Part shown: in pieces, positions 47,201 through 59,354 of the stretch
Position numbering within the stretch: the first letter of the stretch is position 1
Layout of the letters: every line of letters starts with the position of its first letter
Origin: Piper betle
Taxonomy: Eukaryota; Streptophyta; Magnoliopsida; Piperales; Piperaceae
Length of the DNA: 64,000 nucleotides
Direction: 5' to 3'
Assembly (NCBI GenBank): GCA_033002965.1
Contig: JAURVB010013561.1
Location: 62,001-126,000 of the forward strand
The notes under the pieces: model-generated
The model's input: only the letters and a program-made list of their open reading frames with translations
Told to the model about the DNA's origin: nothing
The model's database searches: none
Translations under genes and position numbers: made by a program

Positions 47201-48926
47201 AAAAATGTTTTCCATCCCTTTCTTTTCATATCCAAAATCAGGAACACATTAATTTTCAAGCAGATCAATAAAAATGCATCTAAAAAAATTCTAGCTATCA
47301 ATATACAAAAGAATTTGGCTTATTTTTGGAAGTATTTAAATCATAGGTAAACAATTAGGATTTTACTATAGATTTTCAATAGAAAAATTTCATACTCACC
47401 AAATAACATAAGAACATTTTCATCCTTTCAACGGAACATCACATAGAACAAGGAAATGCGTATTTCCCTAATTAACTCAAAAGTTTATTGTTGGATCAAC
47501 CGCTCAATTAGTTCTTTAGTTCCCAAACTATCTTTAACAAAAATGAACATTCTTTCCGAATACATTCTTCAATTCCCAATCTTTATGGCTTTGAAGTAGT
47601 ACATGCCTGCCATCACAAACAAAAGATCATTATACAAGACAATAATTTACCAAGTTCAGTTAAAAGAGATACTGACCAAATTTGAATTTCAAAAGCATGT
47701 AAGTAATTTTCACCTTCAGACTAGTGGCCGTCAGACATGAGTACAAAGAATACCCATAGCAGAAATTTTAAATCAACTATTTAGAGCAAGTAAACGGTCT
47801 ATCTGTACAAAACATCAAACATAAACAGAGGGGACAAACTTTTGAACTTGCCAGAAGCATCTTTTCTTTTCCATTAGTGCAAGTAAGCATAGCTCCATCT
47901 TCAACATCATCAGAATCAGAATCAGAATCATCAGCTATATGACCACCATCTGAATGAGAAAGTATAAACTCAAATTATCCACAGAACCAAAAACATACAT
48001 TCCTAGCATCAATGCAGATAACACACAACAAAGTGTAAATCCCCACAAGTTACAACTCAAAACTTAGTAAGGAGAAAAGAAACTATACTTGATACTTTCA
48101 TTTAGCCAAAAGATTCAAAATTTCGCCCATTTCAACACTGTTCACTAACCAAAACAGTTCAATGACATAAAAAAACAAAACTTCACAATTACACTTGTTA
48201 AATAAACTATAATGAATACATGATTTTATGAAAATCCTCAATTACATTTAACTCAGGCTTGAAATTCATTCAACTAAAATACACTAGGAAGTAAATAAAC
48301 TATACTAGTACATTCATATAGTCAAAAGATTTAAAGTTTCACCCATGTCAACACTGGTCACTGACTAAAACAGTTCAATAACGTTCAAAAAACAAAACTT
48401 CGCAAACAAAGTTGTTAAATAAACTATAGCCGATACATGATTTTATAAAAATCCCCAGTAACATTCAACTACACTTTCAAAATTATTCAGGTAAAATATA
48501 CTAAGAAGTAAATAAACTATACTTAGTACTTTCATGTAGCCAAAAGATTCATAATTTAGCCCATTGCAACACTGGTCACTAACTAAAAAAGTTCAATGAC
48601 GTTCAACAAACAAAACTTCACACTCAAATTTGTTAAACAAATACAAGATAAAGAAGCATTAGGTGTAGACTACAGACCGGAATTAGAGTAATCACTAGAG
48701 TCATCGGAGCGGAAGACGTTGAAGATCTTTCCGGCACCGGCGGCCAGAGTTCGGGCGGCGGAGAGGAGCCATAGAGGGGCTGGGGAGTGGCAGGGAGTCT
48801 CGGGAAGCGGCGGACGTCGGTCGTGTGGGCGGTGCCGGCGACGGCGTGGCGGCGAATTTGGTGGGGGCGGCGGAGCATTTTGGTAGGCAACGAATCGGGG
48901 GCTGTGGTTAACTTTCGGGTTGTCAT
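44213..48926 (-). pseudogene. KAKU4-like nuclear-envelope/nucleoporin-type gene, decaying
   Basis: Seven exon blocks with usable GT/AG borders on the minus strand: 48678-48926, 47848-47949, 45677-45850, 45218-45585, 45049-45139, 44728-44800 and 44213-44402 (ends NVQTKKR then stop). Recognition rests on an N-terminal AARTLAAGAGKIFNVFRSDD segment followed by an Asp/Ser tract, and on PPRASPSLFNHGYGSPPTS followed by LLKRHAFHTGSENV. These resemble KAKU4 and related inner-nuclear-envelope or pore proteins, which have PPWASPS there. Breaks: an in-frame TGA just before PPRASP (about 45800), a frameshift in exon 4 near 45300, mismatched phase between exons 2 and 3 implying lost exons, and no ATG in the exon 1 reading frame. 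An ATG at 48924-48926 lies in another frame. A possible degraded middle exon is at about 46360-46470. Family identity is moderate; the broken state is clear. Confidence 0.6.
48070..48655. repeat. 217-bp tandem repeat in intron 1 of the KAKU4-like gene, ~2.7 copies
   Basis: The word AAACTATACT starts units at 48080, 48297 and 48514, both spacings 217 bp. Within units the words AGTCAAAAGATT-like, CAACACTGGTCACT and TACATGATTTTAT recur in order. The third unit is partial and stops just before the exon 1 donor. Confidence 0.9.
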
Positions 48927-50451
48927 GGGCGAGGTGGTTGTTAAGGGGCCGCAAGGAGGTAGTTAACGTGTTTGCACGTGTGGAGCTACTTGTGCGACGT
49001 GATTTGTTACACGAGTAGGGGTCACACGTTCGACAGAATATTGGTGAGGATGTTTATTGTTTTGAAAAAAAGAACTTTTTTCTGAAAGAAAAATTTTTTT
49101 GATTAAAACAATATTTGTTTATTTCCATTGTCCATTGAAAGATAAATTTGTTTTTTAGATAATTAAAAGAATATTTATTCATTTCTATTGCCCATCGGAA
49201 TGCCGGTTAAGTTACTACCTCTAAATTAGGCTAATGATATGTTTTAGAGAGATTTTTAATATTTTAAAGGTTTTGAAGTATTGTGAAAGTTTCACAAGAT
49301 TTTATTACCTTTTATTATAAAACAAAAATAATTACCTCAAATTAATCTCTATGAATCTATAAAATATCTTCAAAAATTATTTTTAGCCTTAAAACATTGC
49401 CAATATTATTATGTTTCTTCTCATATTATGTAAGATCATTTTCTGCACATTTCAATTCAATATTTTAAAGTACTTTTGTCATAGACCATGCAACTTGTCT
49501 GTGAAATAATAATACAGAGAAGGAGCAACATAAAAATTTAGTCATTTGTCTTGATCACAAAACTATGTTTTTTTGTGATTTTTATAAAATTACCCTTATC
49601 GTCTAACCATTTTCATAATCCAAAAATTCACATTAAATTTAACTAGCCCTAGAGATGACCTCATACTAATTTTTTTCAAAATTTACAAAATTAACAAAAA
49701 ACATGAACAGACTTTAAAACATTATTGTGAAAATTCAAAATTTTCATAACACAACTAACACTTGTCATTATTATATCTTCATTAAGGATCATTTGCCACT
49801 TCATGTAGTTCCATTATACAGAAAGATCATGATATACCTAAAAAAGTCATTGTAGGAACAAGCACCGAACCAACTGCTCGTAAAGCTAATTTTGAGGCTG
49901 TTTTAAAGGCTTTCAAACTTCTAAATGCTTGTATTCCCCTTTCGTTAGACTTGGTGATGACTGATGTCCAACATATCTAGATCTTATAAATAAAATGTGT
50001 TTTTTTTGTGAACTCCTAACTTTACTATATCCCTGAACATGATTGAATCGTTCAGTGGATACAACATGTATCAAATGTCCAAAACTTTGGGATTATTCTC
50101 TCTGTAAATTTTTTATATTAATTGTTTGCTTGTGGGATTTAACATTATCTTCTTTTTTTATAAAATAAGACTTGGTCATTATCACCCCTTTGGTTGCACT
50201 AAAAAATTTCTATGAAAACTTTTAACAATTTTTATTGCAATTTTTTTGTTAAAAATATAAATTTTGTTAGAAAGTGGAAAATAATGTTTGGCAAAATTAA
50301 CAAAAATAATATTATAATTGAGTGTGAAGCTATTGCATGGCTGTTAAAATTGGAATCAGCATTTCAATCATGCAAAGAGAGAGTCATAATTTGGGGCTGA
50401 TTTAGCAAAAATTAGATAAGAATCGGTTCCATGTGAATTGGTTAAAATTAG

Positions 50452-50454
<3 letters not shown>
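48927..50454. other. Gene-less DNA upstream of the KAKU4-like gene
   Basis: AT-rich, with no complete gene. An open stretch without a start at about 49825-49980 and a 62-codon frame at 50212-50400 contain segments (FEAVLKAFKLLNAC; ECEAIAWLLKLESAF) with a vague resemblance to RNase H-like regions of plant LINEs. This is too weak for a call. Confidence 0.4.

Positions 50455-50490
<36 letters not shown>
50455..50490. repeat. (AT)n microsatellite
   Basis: About 16 AT units beside a small inverted repeat. Confidence 0.9.
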
Positions 50491-50510
50491 CATAAAAAAA
50501 TTATAGAGCG

Positions 50511-50595
50511 TGAATTTTGTGAACTTTAATCATAATCCTTAATTTAAACCATCAAATGAAAAATCGACGGTCGTGATTAAAGTTCACAAAATTCA
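50511..50595. repeat. 22-bp perfect inverted repeat with ~41-nt loop
   Basis: The left arm TGAATTTTGTGAACTTTAAT plus CA (50511-50532) is exactly complementary to 50574-50595. It lies between an AT microsatellite and an LTR-B fragment and looks like a small MITE-type hairpin. Target-site duplication is not discernible in the AT-rich flanks. Confidence 0.85.
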
Positions 50596-50606
50596 AATTT
50601 ATATAT

Positions 50607-50870
50607 TGTAACACCACATTTTCAGGCCGATAGTGGACCGATGTACGATATTATAATTTGGAAAACTATTCATTAGACAACTCTTATACACACTTTACGG
50701 AAGCGAATCTCAACCCTCAAGGAGGCTTAATATGAGCAACGTTACACAGTTTCATCACATATGCATGCTGATTCATACTAGCATAGAGAAACACTTAAAC
50801 TTAAGGATCCTATATAATCACCCCTAACTGGAACAGCCACAGAACCTCCCCTGCGACTATGAGTTGATTG
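50607..50870 (-). mobile_element. LTR-B fragment, minus strand
   Basis: Opens TGTAACACCACATTTTCAGG and follows the order of 31757-32020, including TATAATTTGGAAAACTATTC and CATATGCATGCTGATTCATA. It ends abruptly at ACTATGAGTTGATTG. Confidence 0.85.
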
Positions 50871-50879
50871 AAAAAACAT

Positions 50880-53631
50880 CAAATTAGTAAAAACTAAGGT
50901 TACCAGAGAATTCGGTCTTGTCAAATTCTCATTTGTTTTGTGAAAAAGCTCATCCTCATTTTGTGTAAGTGTTACTGGTCTTGCCAACTTGTTTGCCCCA
51001 CACGGGGGTGAGGATCAAACTCATCCATTTCTTATTGCATCCACTACTCGGTGTCCAACTCTGGGTTCGCTACCTATTCATACGAGTTGAAGTCTCCAAG
51101 GGGGAAGTCTGGAACATTGTCTGGCTCATCAACTAGTCTGCATACATGTGAAGACCGAGGTGCCTTGGTTGTATGCTTGTTGTGACCATTGGGCCCAAAC
51201 GATCTTCCATGAGATCCATAGCCATGAGTAGCCTCTCAAGATCCCGACCCACAAGATGGAGTTGAACGTGATGAAGATCCACTGGTGCCCTCATCATTGC
51301 CTCCAGTGTATCCACGTACCATACTCTATACTTGCTTCAAAAGGAAAAAAATTAAACATTTTATTTTTTATTTGAAGAAAGTACAGCTCTTATGTAAATG
51401 TTCCACAACAAAGATACGCTGTTAAACCTAGTATTCATCACTACTATCTTCAGACTCTGATTCACCACCCTCATCTTGGTTGTTCGTGTTATTAAGTTTA
51501 ATTAGCTCGTCAATATCGACTTCATCATATACCTGACATTGCTATAGGATTATCAACTCAAGGTTAGGAGGCCTCGGACACGTTGAAGGACGTTTGTCCT
51601 CTTGATATACGTTAGAGTTGAATTACCAATGCCGCACTTTACATGCCACCATCCAATCTTCCCATACATGACATTTAGACAGATATGAGATGCAATAAAC
51701 TTGCCAAGATTGTTGTGCCAAACATACATTTTTGGCGATGCTAACTAAGTGGTTTGGTTAACTTCCACAATGCCATCTAATTGAATTACACAAACTCCAT
51801 GTGTTTTGTCATTACTCCCGACACAAATTCTAGGAATTGATTTACTCCATACACAAATTTTGGATGTAATTTACATCCTAACATACTTTTGTGGGACATC
51901 CATACTCTACCTCCTCTATTCATTACTCTTTTGAGTGTGTACCTTCATAAATATCATCAAATCAGCGCTCAAAATGTTATTTTTACACAAATGTATATAT
52001 ATATAGAAAGCAAGGTTTAATTTTTGAACTTTTTTATATGGACTTCCAATTAAGTGTCCCTACGTAATTATGGCAGTGATATTAAAAAATTAAAGTAGAA
52101 CACACATTAGGGAAAAAAATTTGTGTTATACTCAAATTTTTATACAAGCCATTTTTGACTAGCAAACTCGAATCAATATTATCCTTCATCTCCCAAATAT
52201 TTATAAAGAAACACACGGTGTGCTATGTGAAAATTTAATGGTTTTAAACTTAATCAATCATGTCCATCATATTTGCTGAACATGATCCCCAAGCATTTTT
52301 AACAATCATATTAAACATGATTCAATTAACATGATCCCTAAAACATCAACATACCAATCAAAATTAACTAAAATTCAACTCACAACGCTAAGTATATATA
52401 TAAATTAACTAAAATTCAAGCCACAATTTAATATGATGGACATAGCCATTTCCACTTGATTAATTATACAATTATTCAGAAAAATGTCACTTAATTTCTA
52501 AACCCTAAACCGAAATACAGTAATTTTCACAAAAAAATTAATTTTTAGGAATAACACACCCCAAACCTCAAGTCAATTATCCGCAAAAGTAATATAAGCA
52601 ATTTTCATCTTCAATTGTCCAAATGTTTTTCCTTATTTAATTACATTAATTTTCAGCATTTTTACAACAATTTTGTAAAAACAAATTTAACACATACAAT
52701 TTTCAGATAATATAATTTTCAAATTTAGCACATACAATTTCACAATAAATATTCAAATCAGCCAAAACCATTTCCAATCTAGGAAGTTTTCATCTAATTC
52801 TTAGAAAATTTCAAAATCAATTTTTTTCTCAAACAACCATCAACCATCAACCATCAACCATCAATCAAAAATTTCCACAACCATCAACCCTCAATGAAGG
52901 AGCTAGCACTGATGTGGTGAGGGAGAGGAGACTCACCATGCAATCGATGGTGGTTGGTGGCAAATGGGATGTGTCGGTGATGCTTATGTAAGTGGCCAGA
53001 TGGAGTAGGGGAATGAAAATGAAAAGGGGATGGAGGATGAGATAAGGGTGAGGGTTGTGTGGTGGGTCAAGGAGTTTGTTCCCGCTTGGGATGGCAAATG
53101 GCAGTGACAGGACACCACAATGAGGGGGAGTGGGAGATGAAGTTCAAGTGGGGGGCTGGGGGGGGTTGGTGTTGAGGAGCCATGCCCCCTCTTCTTTAGC
53201 CCTAACCCCAAATTTTGGTGATTTACTGCTCGACAACAAACTTGACAATGAAAGTATTAGTATTGTCAAACTATCATTGAAATTCGGTGACTATTTAGTA
53301 TAGTCACCGAAACTTTCGGTGGCAGTTTAGTGGGTATAAACAACAGTTGAAAGTTTTGGTGGTAGATTTCAATGATTGACTCCATATTCACCAACATGAC
53401 ACCAAAAGTATTGGTGATGTAAATCTGGTACCAAAATTCGGTGACACTTCGGTGACTATTTAGTTTAGTCACCAAACTTTCGGTGACAGTTCGGTGTCAG
53501 ATTACAAGACCACCAACGTTCGATGACTAGTCGGTGGTTATAAAATATTAACCATCGAATTTTGGTGTCAGTTTGGTGGCTAAATTTATAACCGAAAATT
53601 TTGGTGACAGAAGGCTATTTTTTCACTAGTG
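50880..53631 (-). mobile_element. CACTA (En/Spm) transposon remnant, minus strand, one terminus kept
   Basis: The right terminus at 53624-53631 reads CACTAGTG, then on the minus strand AAAAAATAGCC, a CACTA-type end. It is followed by a ~370-bp subterminal zone (53250-53615) packed with TCGGTGAC/CACCGAA words in both directions. At 51430-51900 minus-strand frames carry YCISYLSKCHVWEDWMVACK and EVDIDELIKL..., resembling the DUF4216-type segment at the C-terminus of plant CACTA transposase ORFs. All are broken by stops. A Ser/Gly-rich frame at 51065-51320 may be part of the second CACTA gene. The left terminus is missing, cut at the LTR-B fragment. Confidence 0.65.
53250..53615. repeat. Subterminal repeat zone of the CACTA element
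   Basis: Many short copies of CGGTGACTATTTAGT, CACCGAAACTTTCGGTG and variants in direct and inverted arrangement. In CACTA elements such zones bind the element's regulatory protein. Confidence 0.75.
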
Positions 53632-53756
53632 TACGTTGCTTAGGTAAATATATTTTATATTTGCTTTGAAGAAAAATAAGGAACATGACCTTGTAGCACT
53701 AACCAAATGTATAGCACACATGTGCATAAAAAGGTGGGCTAAAGAAGAAGATAAAT

Positions 53757-55056
53757 CTACTTCCATAACTTCCTAAGAGTGATGTTTTTCTTGGTTTCTT
53801 TCTTCATTATCTTCCTTAGTGAAATTGTGAATCTAATTTACATTGTTAGGATAAATTGACCAGATGAATAATATTTCATTGTTAATATACTATAAATGAG
53901 ATTACACTTGTCAGTGAGTTTAAGTTATAAATCTAGTATGAATATCTTCTATCCTTTATTTTTTGGGCTCACAAGTTTGTGAATCAGATTTACATGGACC
54001 ATGAACCATCCTCTCTCTCAGGGAAGACATATCCATCTCGTTACAAATAGCCTATTGACATTAACATGTAGAAGTCAGGTTCCAACATGTTATTATAAAC
54101 ATTAAATATGCTCAGAAATAATAGGCCAAGAAGATGTTCACCTTGAGCTCAGCACTAAGAAGCTCCATTCATCTTTTCTTCCACCTTTTTCAAGTTATTT
54201 CCCCATACTTAGTTCGTCTTTTGAGAATGTATTTTCAGGATATCCCGTCTCCATTGAAATAATAGGTAAATTTTAGGCCATTGCATTCTCGCACATTAGC
54301 AACCTTCACAGAAACTAACTAAATAATATGATATTTTAACTCCTCGTTAAAATTTGGGGATTCAATTTTTCTGCCAATATGACCCGGCCTGAGGAGGGCC
54401 TAATCGAAAATATCAATTCTATTTGTTGCTATTAGCACATGCATAAGATGCCACATACTTGAGCTAACACAAAAGAAGTATAAATTCGGATGAAAAACGC
54501 ACAACAAGAGGAAGAAGATATGCTTTTATCTTGTTAAATGCATCAAACCTATCTAGTTGGTTAAGTAGCTCAAGGATGGTGTGTTGTACTTCACTAATAT
54601 TACCACAGCCATTACTAGATTCCGTAGGAGGGCCAAAGCTATCAATGTCATCAATGAATATAATTGATGGGGGATGCTCCTTGCATCGTTTGATAAGCAA
54701 TGCAAGACAAATTACATGATTAGTTCATGAAAGTGCAATGTATCAAAATGATAAGTTACATTCCCCAAGGAAAACATTGACATGATATAAAATGACATAA
54801 AAATTACTATCAAACATTAATTTATCATTAACTATGTTGTTTATTAGAAAGTATAATAAAATATAATACAACAACATACTTCCTAGCTTATAAAAACCTG
54901 GCAATGGCAAACAATTCTCTGACCATTCTTGGCCCTTCGCCAATATAATTTTGAACTAGCTCATGCCTACCTTTATAGAACTACAATCAGTATGGTGAGC
55001 TACAGATCTTGCCAAAAATGTTTTCCTTACCCACACAGTCTATAAAGCAAAACTCC
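53757..55056 (-). pseudogene. RPT6: RPT6 (26S proteasome ATPase) C-terminal half, intron-containing pseudogene
   Basis: Minus-strand blocks in gene order match RPT6: a decayed P-loop with GVLLYRLCG, an in-frame stop, then GKTFLARSVAHHTD (55050-54980); ELVQNYIGEGPRMVRELFAI (54950-54890); HPPSIIFIDDIDSFG with the Walker B region and EVQHTILELLNQLDRFDA (54700-54530); ATNRIDIF..ALLRPG..KIESPNFNEEL (54440-54330); ILKIHSQKTN..KMNGAS..AELK with donor at 54141 (54250-54142); SLRERMVH (about 54030-54000); KKNITLRKLWK and stop (53815-53757). The usual P-loop GPPGTGKT and Walker B DE are altered. One donor (54535 region) and one acceptor are lost, and frameshifts occur at about 54960. The N-terminal half is absent. 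Introns are retained, so it is not a processed copy. Confidence 0.85.
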
Positions 55057-58000
55057 ATCCATGGAAGAGTAAAATGAAATCAACGAAAAGCTCTCAACTA
55101 ATATAAAGTAAAAAAATGACTATGTAAACAAAAATTAGGTCAAGAAGGCCAAAATAATCTGAAACCCTACGAAGCCCCCCCCCCAAAAGAAAGGCATAGA
55201 TCCTAAAACTACATCAAAAGAGGTAAATAACATATTTTTGATTCCAAATGCACCCTCTAACGTACCTAAAAAGCAAAATCATGAGCTCTAAACACAAGAA
55301 CGACCATAAATTACCCTACATCACATTACAACATATGTGCTCCCTACTATTATATCATGCAAGTCTAGCCCATCCAACTATAATGCATTCTCAAAATCAT
55401 CAAGCCAGTTCAAAATCATCATGAACCAACCACACGAGCCACAAACCAATAAACCAAACCGAACCAATACATAAAATCATGAGCTGAAGGGCTCAAATTT
55501 TATAATATTCTCCCGATGTTGTTTCTACTCGTCTCTCATTGTCTGCTACTACTCCTTGAGCAATCTAAACACCTAAAATCTAATGGTGAAAGTAGACTAT
55601 CCAAGCATAGACTATTATAATGTCCTCATGGCTGTATGATGTGGATACAAATAGTAAAATAAATTATATTTGATGGATGCTTTGATCTTTACTGATAGTG
55701 CAGGGTACAACAAGTGCATATGAGCCACTATATTACTATAACCAATTTATAGACATTCTTCCATATTTCCAATATCCTCGCAGGTTACACGACTTACTTT
55801 CTGTATAAACAACTCTTGTTATTTACTATTGTGAAGCATTTCATGTGCAAGTGGGAGGCATATGTTTTATTTTCCAATTTGGATGGCACCCATGATTTAG
55901 TGATGTTTCATAGACACTAATGCTCTTATGTGATGATAACTCTCCTTTAGAGTTATTATTTCATTATTATTTGTGCATGCCTTCGATGATCTAGCTTCAT
56001 TTTCCATATTAATTTTGCTAAGAAATAATAATTTCTAATGTTACGAATGAAAATTGTATTATTAGCACATTTAGACATGGTTTTAATTAAATATTATATT
56101 TTGTAAAGCAGTGTGAATTTTTTATCATGTATGAGTTGGTGAAACTTTGTTCATGTGTGATCCACATATGAAGTCACTAGAAGGATGGAAGAAAGCTCAC
56201 AAGTCATCTGCACCTACCCCACACACATGCAAGTGGGAAGACAGAATTGTGCACATTAATCCTAAGATGGACTACTTCTAGAAACTACCAAATCAAGAAC
56301 AATCCTGCAAATCTATTAGTCTACAACTCTGCAATCTCAAAACCTCCTAATTAGTGGATAGTTCTACTTATTCAATTTAATCCACAACTATGAGCCATCT
56401 GATGGATACCTTGATGAACAAGAAAGGAACACAATCACCTAATTCGATTGATTGAAGGAAAACATCTCATATGCATTAGTTGATAAGGAATTCACAAGGA
56501 AGCTGCCAAGAACAGACCCCACATAACACTTCACTTGGACAAATTAGGATTTCAAAAAATAATCTTACCAAATTCCACATATACCAAGGGGAGCAAGATG
56601 GAATCATACCTCATTTGGAGAAATGATTATGTCAAGTGCACTCTAAGTACATGAAAAGTGAGGAAGCTTCCAAGTAATTACTAAAAAATTTCTAAGAAGT
56701 TGCTAAGAACCAACAACTATAGGAGGTGATAAATATCCACACGCCCCAAAGAGGGGATTAGACTTCATAAGAGAGTTAGTTCTTATCAAGTTTTGAAGGT
56801 CTTTTATGAGGAGAGTTTCTTCCATCCAGATCTTGGAGCATGGATTTCTTCACTTCTTTGGAGGCTGCAAGAAGGAAATGACTTGGGAGTTGGAGAAGGA
56901 GATGTTTGCCAAGCCATAAGGAGGAAAACACAGCTAGAGATGAGTTCAGGTCAAAGCGTTAGTGATATATATTTGCATAAAGCTAACTCTTCTCTCCTTG
57001 TTATGATGGAGTAAATATGTTAGCTTTCTTGATGAATTTCGTGATGTATTATAAATCTTTCATGGAGTAAATAGTAATGATCTGGGATGAACAATGGATC
57101 TTATCTAGTATGTGATATATTTTTGTTATTTTCTCTCTCTTTATGATGGATTGTGAGTTGATTATTTGATAATGGTTCTTGATACTTCAAAATAGTAGCT
57201 AACTTTTATATGATAAAGAGATTTGATCTAGCACTATACATAGGTAGTTTGATGATATATTTGCATGAAATAGTTTGCAATTTTTTAGTAGACACGTAAG
57301 AGTTGTAAATGTTTACATAGGGGAGTTATTCGTAATGCACTAATTGTGTTTTGTTTACACAAACATGTGGAATAAGGAAAGGGCGGTAAATTGTAATCTA
57401 TAGGACAACCCTTTACAATTAATTTTGTTTTGTCAAATATCAACTCTGATCTTTGTAATTTGATAGATGTAACAATGTTGTGTTGCTTATTAACTAAGTC
57501 AAGTTGAAAATCCTAGGTCCAATCATTAATTGAAAAAAATTTAGCTAGCTTATCTCATACTTATCTTCAATACTTACTAAATTCACCACTATTTATCTTT
57601 TCATGCCCTTGCTTCGTTTTTGAATTAGATTGGAATAGATTGATACTCGCTTATCATTGCTTTTTTCTATTTAACTTTGTTACTTTTCTAGTCTAAGTCT
57701 ACTAAATGTAATAAATTCCTTAATATCAACAACATCGTGAAAATACCAAATCTCCGCAGGAACAATCTCACATACCACTTTATTACTTGTCCAAACATGC
57801 GCTTGCACAATGCATTAAAATATCACAAGATGTGGAAAGGAGATATTAATAGTTTAAATAGGGGTATATCCGTAAGGGGTGAGTGTAATGCCCTTAGAAT
57901 ATTATAGGACAGATTTGACATGTCTAATTCAAAAGTTCATATTTGAAGAGTTAGATGTCAAAAATCCTGAAATTCTACGAGTAGTAGACATCTCAAGCTT

Positions 58001-59354
58001 ACAAACACAATAAGAATCACCGAAATCTGATTTCTACATAAGGAGATATGGTATTTACAATCTGACCTTTGAATCAAGAAAGTTGAATCTGTGGTAAACT
58101 AGTAATAAAATTCTTTTGTTAATTTAGTCTTGCCAAACACATGGTATTTTATGATTGTTGACGCATTCAGTTGATCAAGTAAAGTATTAAGAAAGAATAA
58201 TTAATATATTGAATTTCATTCACAAAGGTTTGATAGGAGAAGAAAAGATCAAAGTAAATATATAATCATGCAAGCAAACAAGAAGGATCAAAGGGGACAC
58301 ACTCACATATGAATCATGTCCATATCCTAATTAAGTTGTTTATGTCAAGTAACAAGAAATTAATGTTGGGTAAACACTTAACTTAACCATGGTGGTTGAC
58401 AAAGTAGAGCCAGTGTGGACAAAAGGTTATGGCTAAATGGTTGAATTGGTTTATGGCTAAAGGGCTGAACCAAACATAAGGTTAACTGAGCTGGGTTATG
58501 CTAGAACGTGGGTGAGGGTTAGGACGGGTATCTAGGAGAGTTATGAAGGGTAAATAAGGAAGGGAATGGAAGTTGGATGGGTAGCCAAATCCTATTCCTA
58601 AAACCCTACACACTTCCCTCTCCTCTTTCTCTCTCTTATGACCCTCTCCTTTCTCTCCTTTGTCTTCCTCATGTCCTGATCTCTCTCTTCCTTGGAGGTT
58701 GTACATGTGTGGAGTATGGCTAAGAAGATGTTTCAAGGGCAAATAAACCAATGAAGAGGTCAATAAATCAACTTAGACTAGTTAATTCCATAAATTCATG
58801 CATCATGTTCATGCTCATGCCTCTCTTTACATGTTATAATTTGTATTGAATGTATTCATGATAGATAATCCATTATATGATGATTTGATACATTTAAACC
58901 ATAATTAGGATCATGAACTCAATCAGGATGTAGGCGGTTTAGGATAGAATAACACAAAAATTGAACTTTGAACGACAGTTGTGTTGCTTATGTTGAAAAT
59001 GTACTTAAAGTGTAAGGATATGGTGAAATCAACCAAGATCCAATCTTTTTCAATCAATAACTATTTTTAACTTTCAATTATCATGTAAATAGATAGCCTA
59101 TGAAGTTTCATTGAATTCTGAAATCACTTGCCATGTTTCTTGAAAACATTTTGTTAAAATAAGAGGGTTTTACCTATATTAAGGTGCTTTGATGGTAAAT
59201 AGAGATACAAACCTCCAAATTAATAATCCTTTTAGAAAGTATTAGGAAGTTGGGGTTAAAATTTCATTAACTTCAGACATCATTAGGGCCTCGAACCAAA
59301 GTTGAAATTTGTGTCACAATGAGCAGAACACACCGCACTAAACTAAAGAGTTTA
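55057..59354. other. Gene-less DNA
   Basis: About 4.3 kb with no recognised gene or bounded element. A 73-codon plus frame at 56793-57014 has no recognisable motif. A TGTAATGCCC word at about 57890 resembles an LTR start, but no partner end was found. Confidence 0.5.

Noticed and set aside
48670..48954. Start of the KAKU4-like protein at 48954
   Set aside because: The codon there is TTG, not ATG, and that frame has no ATG upstream. Exon 1 is therefore reported with an uncertain start.
56793..57014. 73-codon plus-strand frame in gene-less DNA
   Set aside because: No recognisable domain or flanking coding blocks.
57890..59350. Possible solo LTR starting TGTAATGCCC
   Set aside because: No matching 3' terminus, PBS or duplication could be found.
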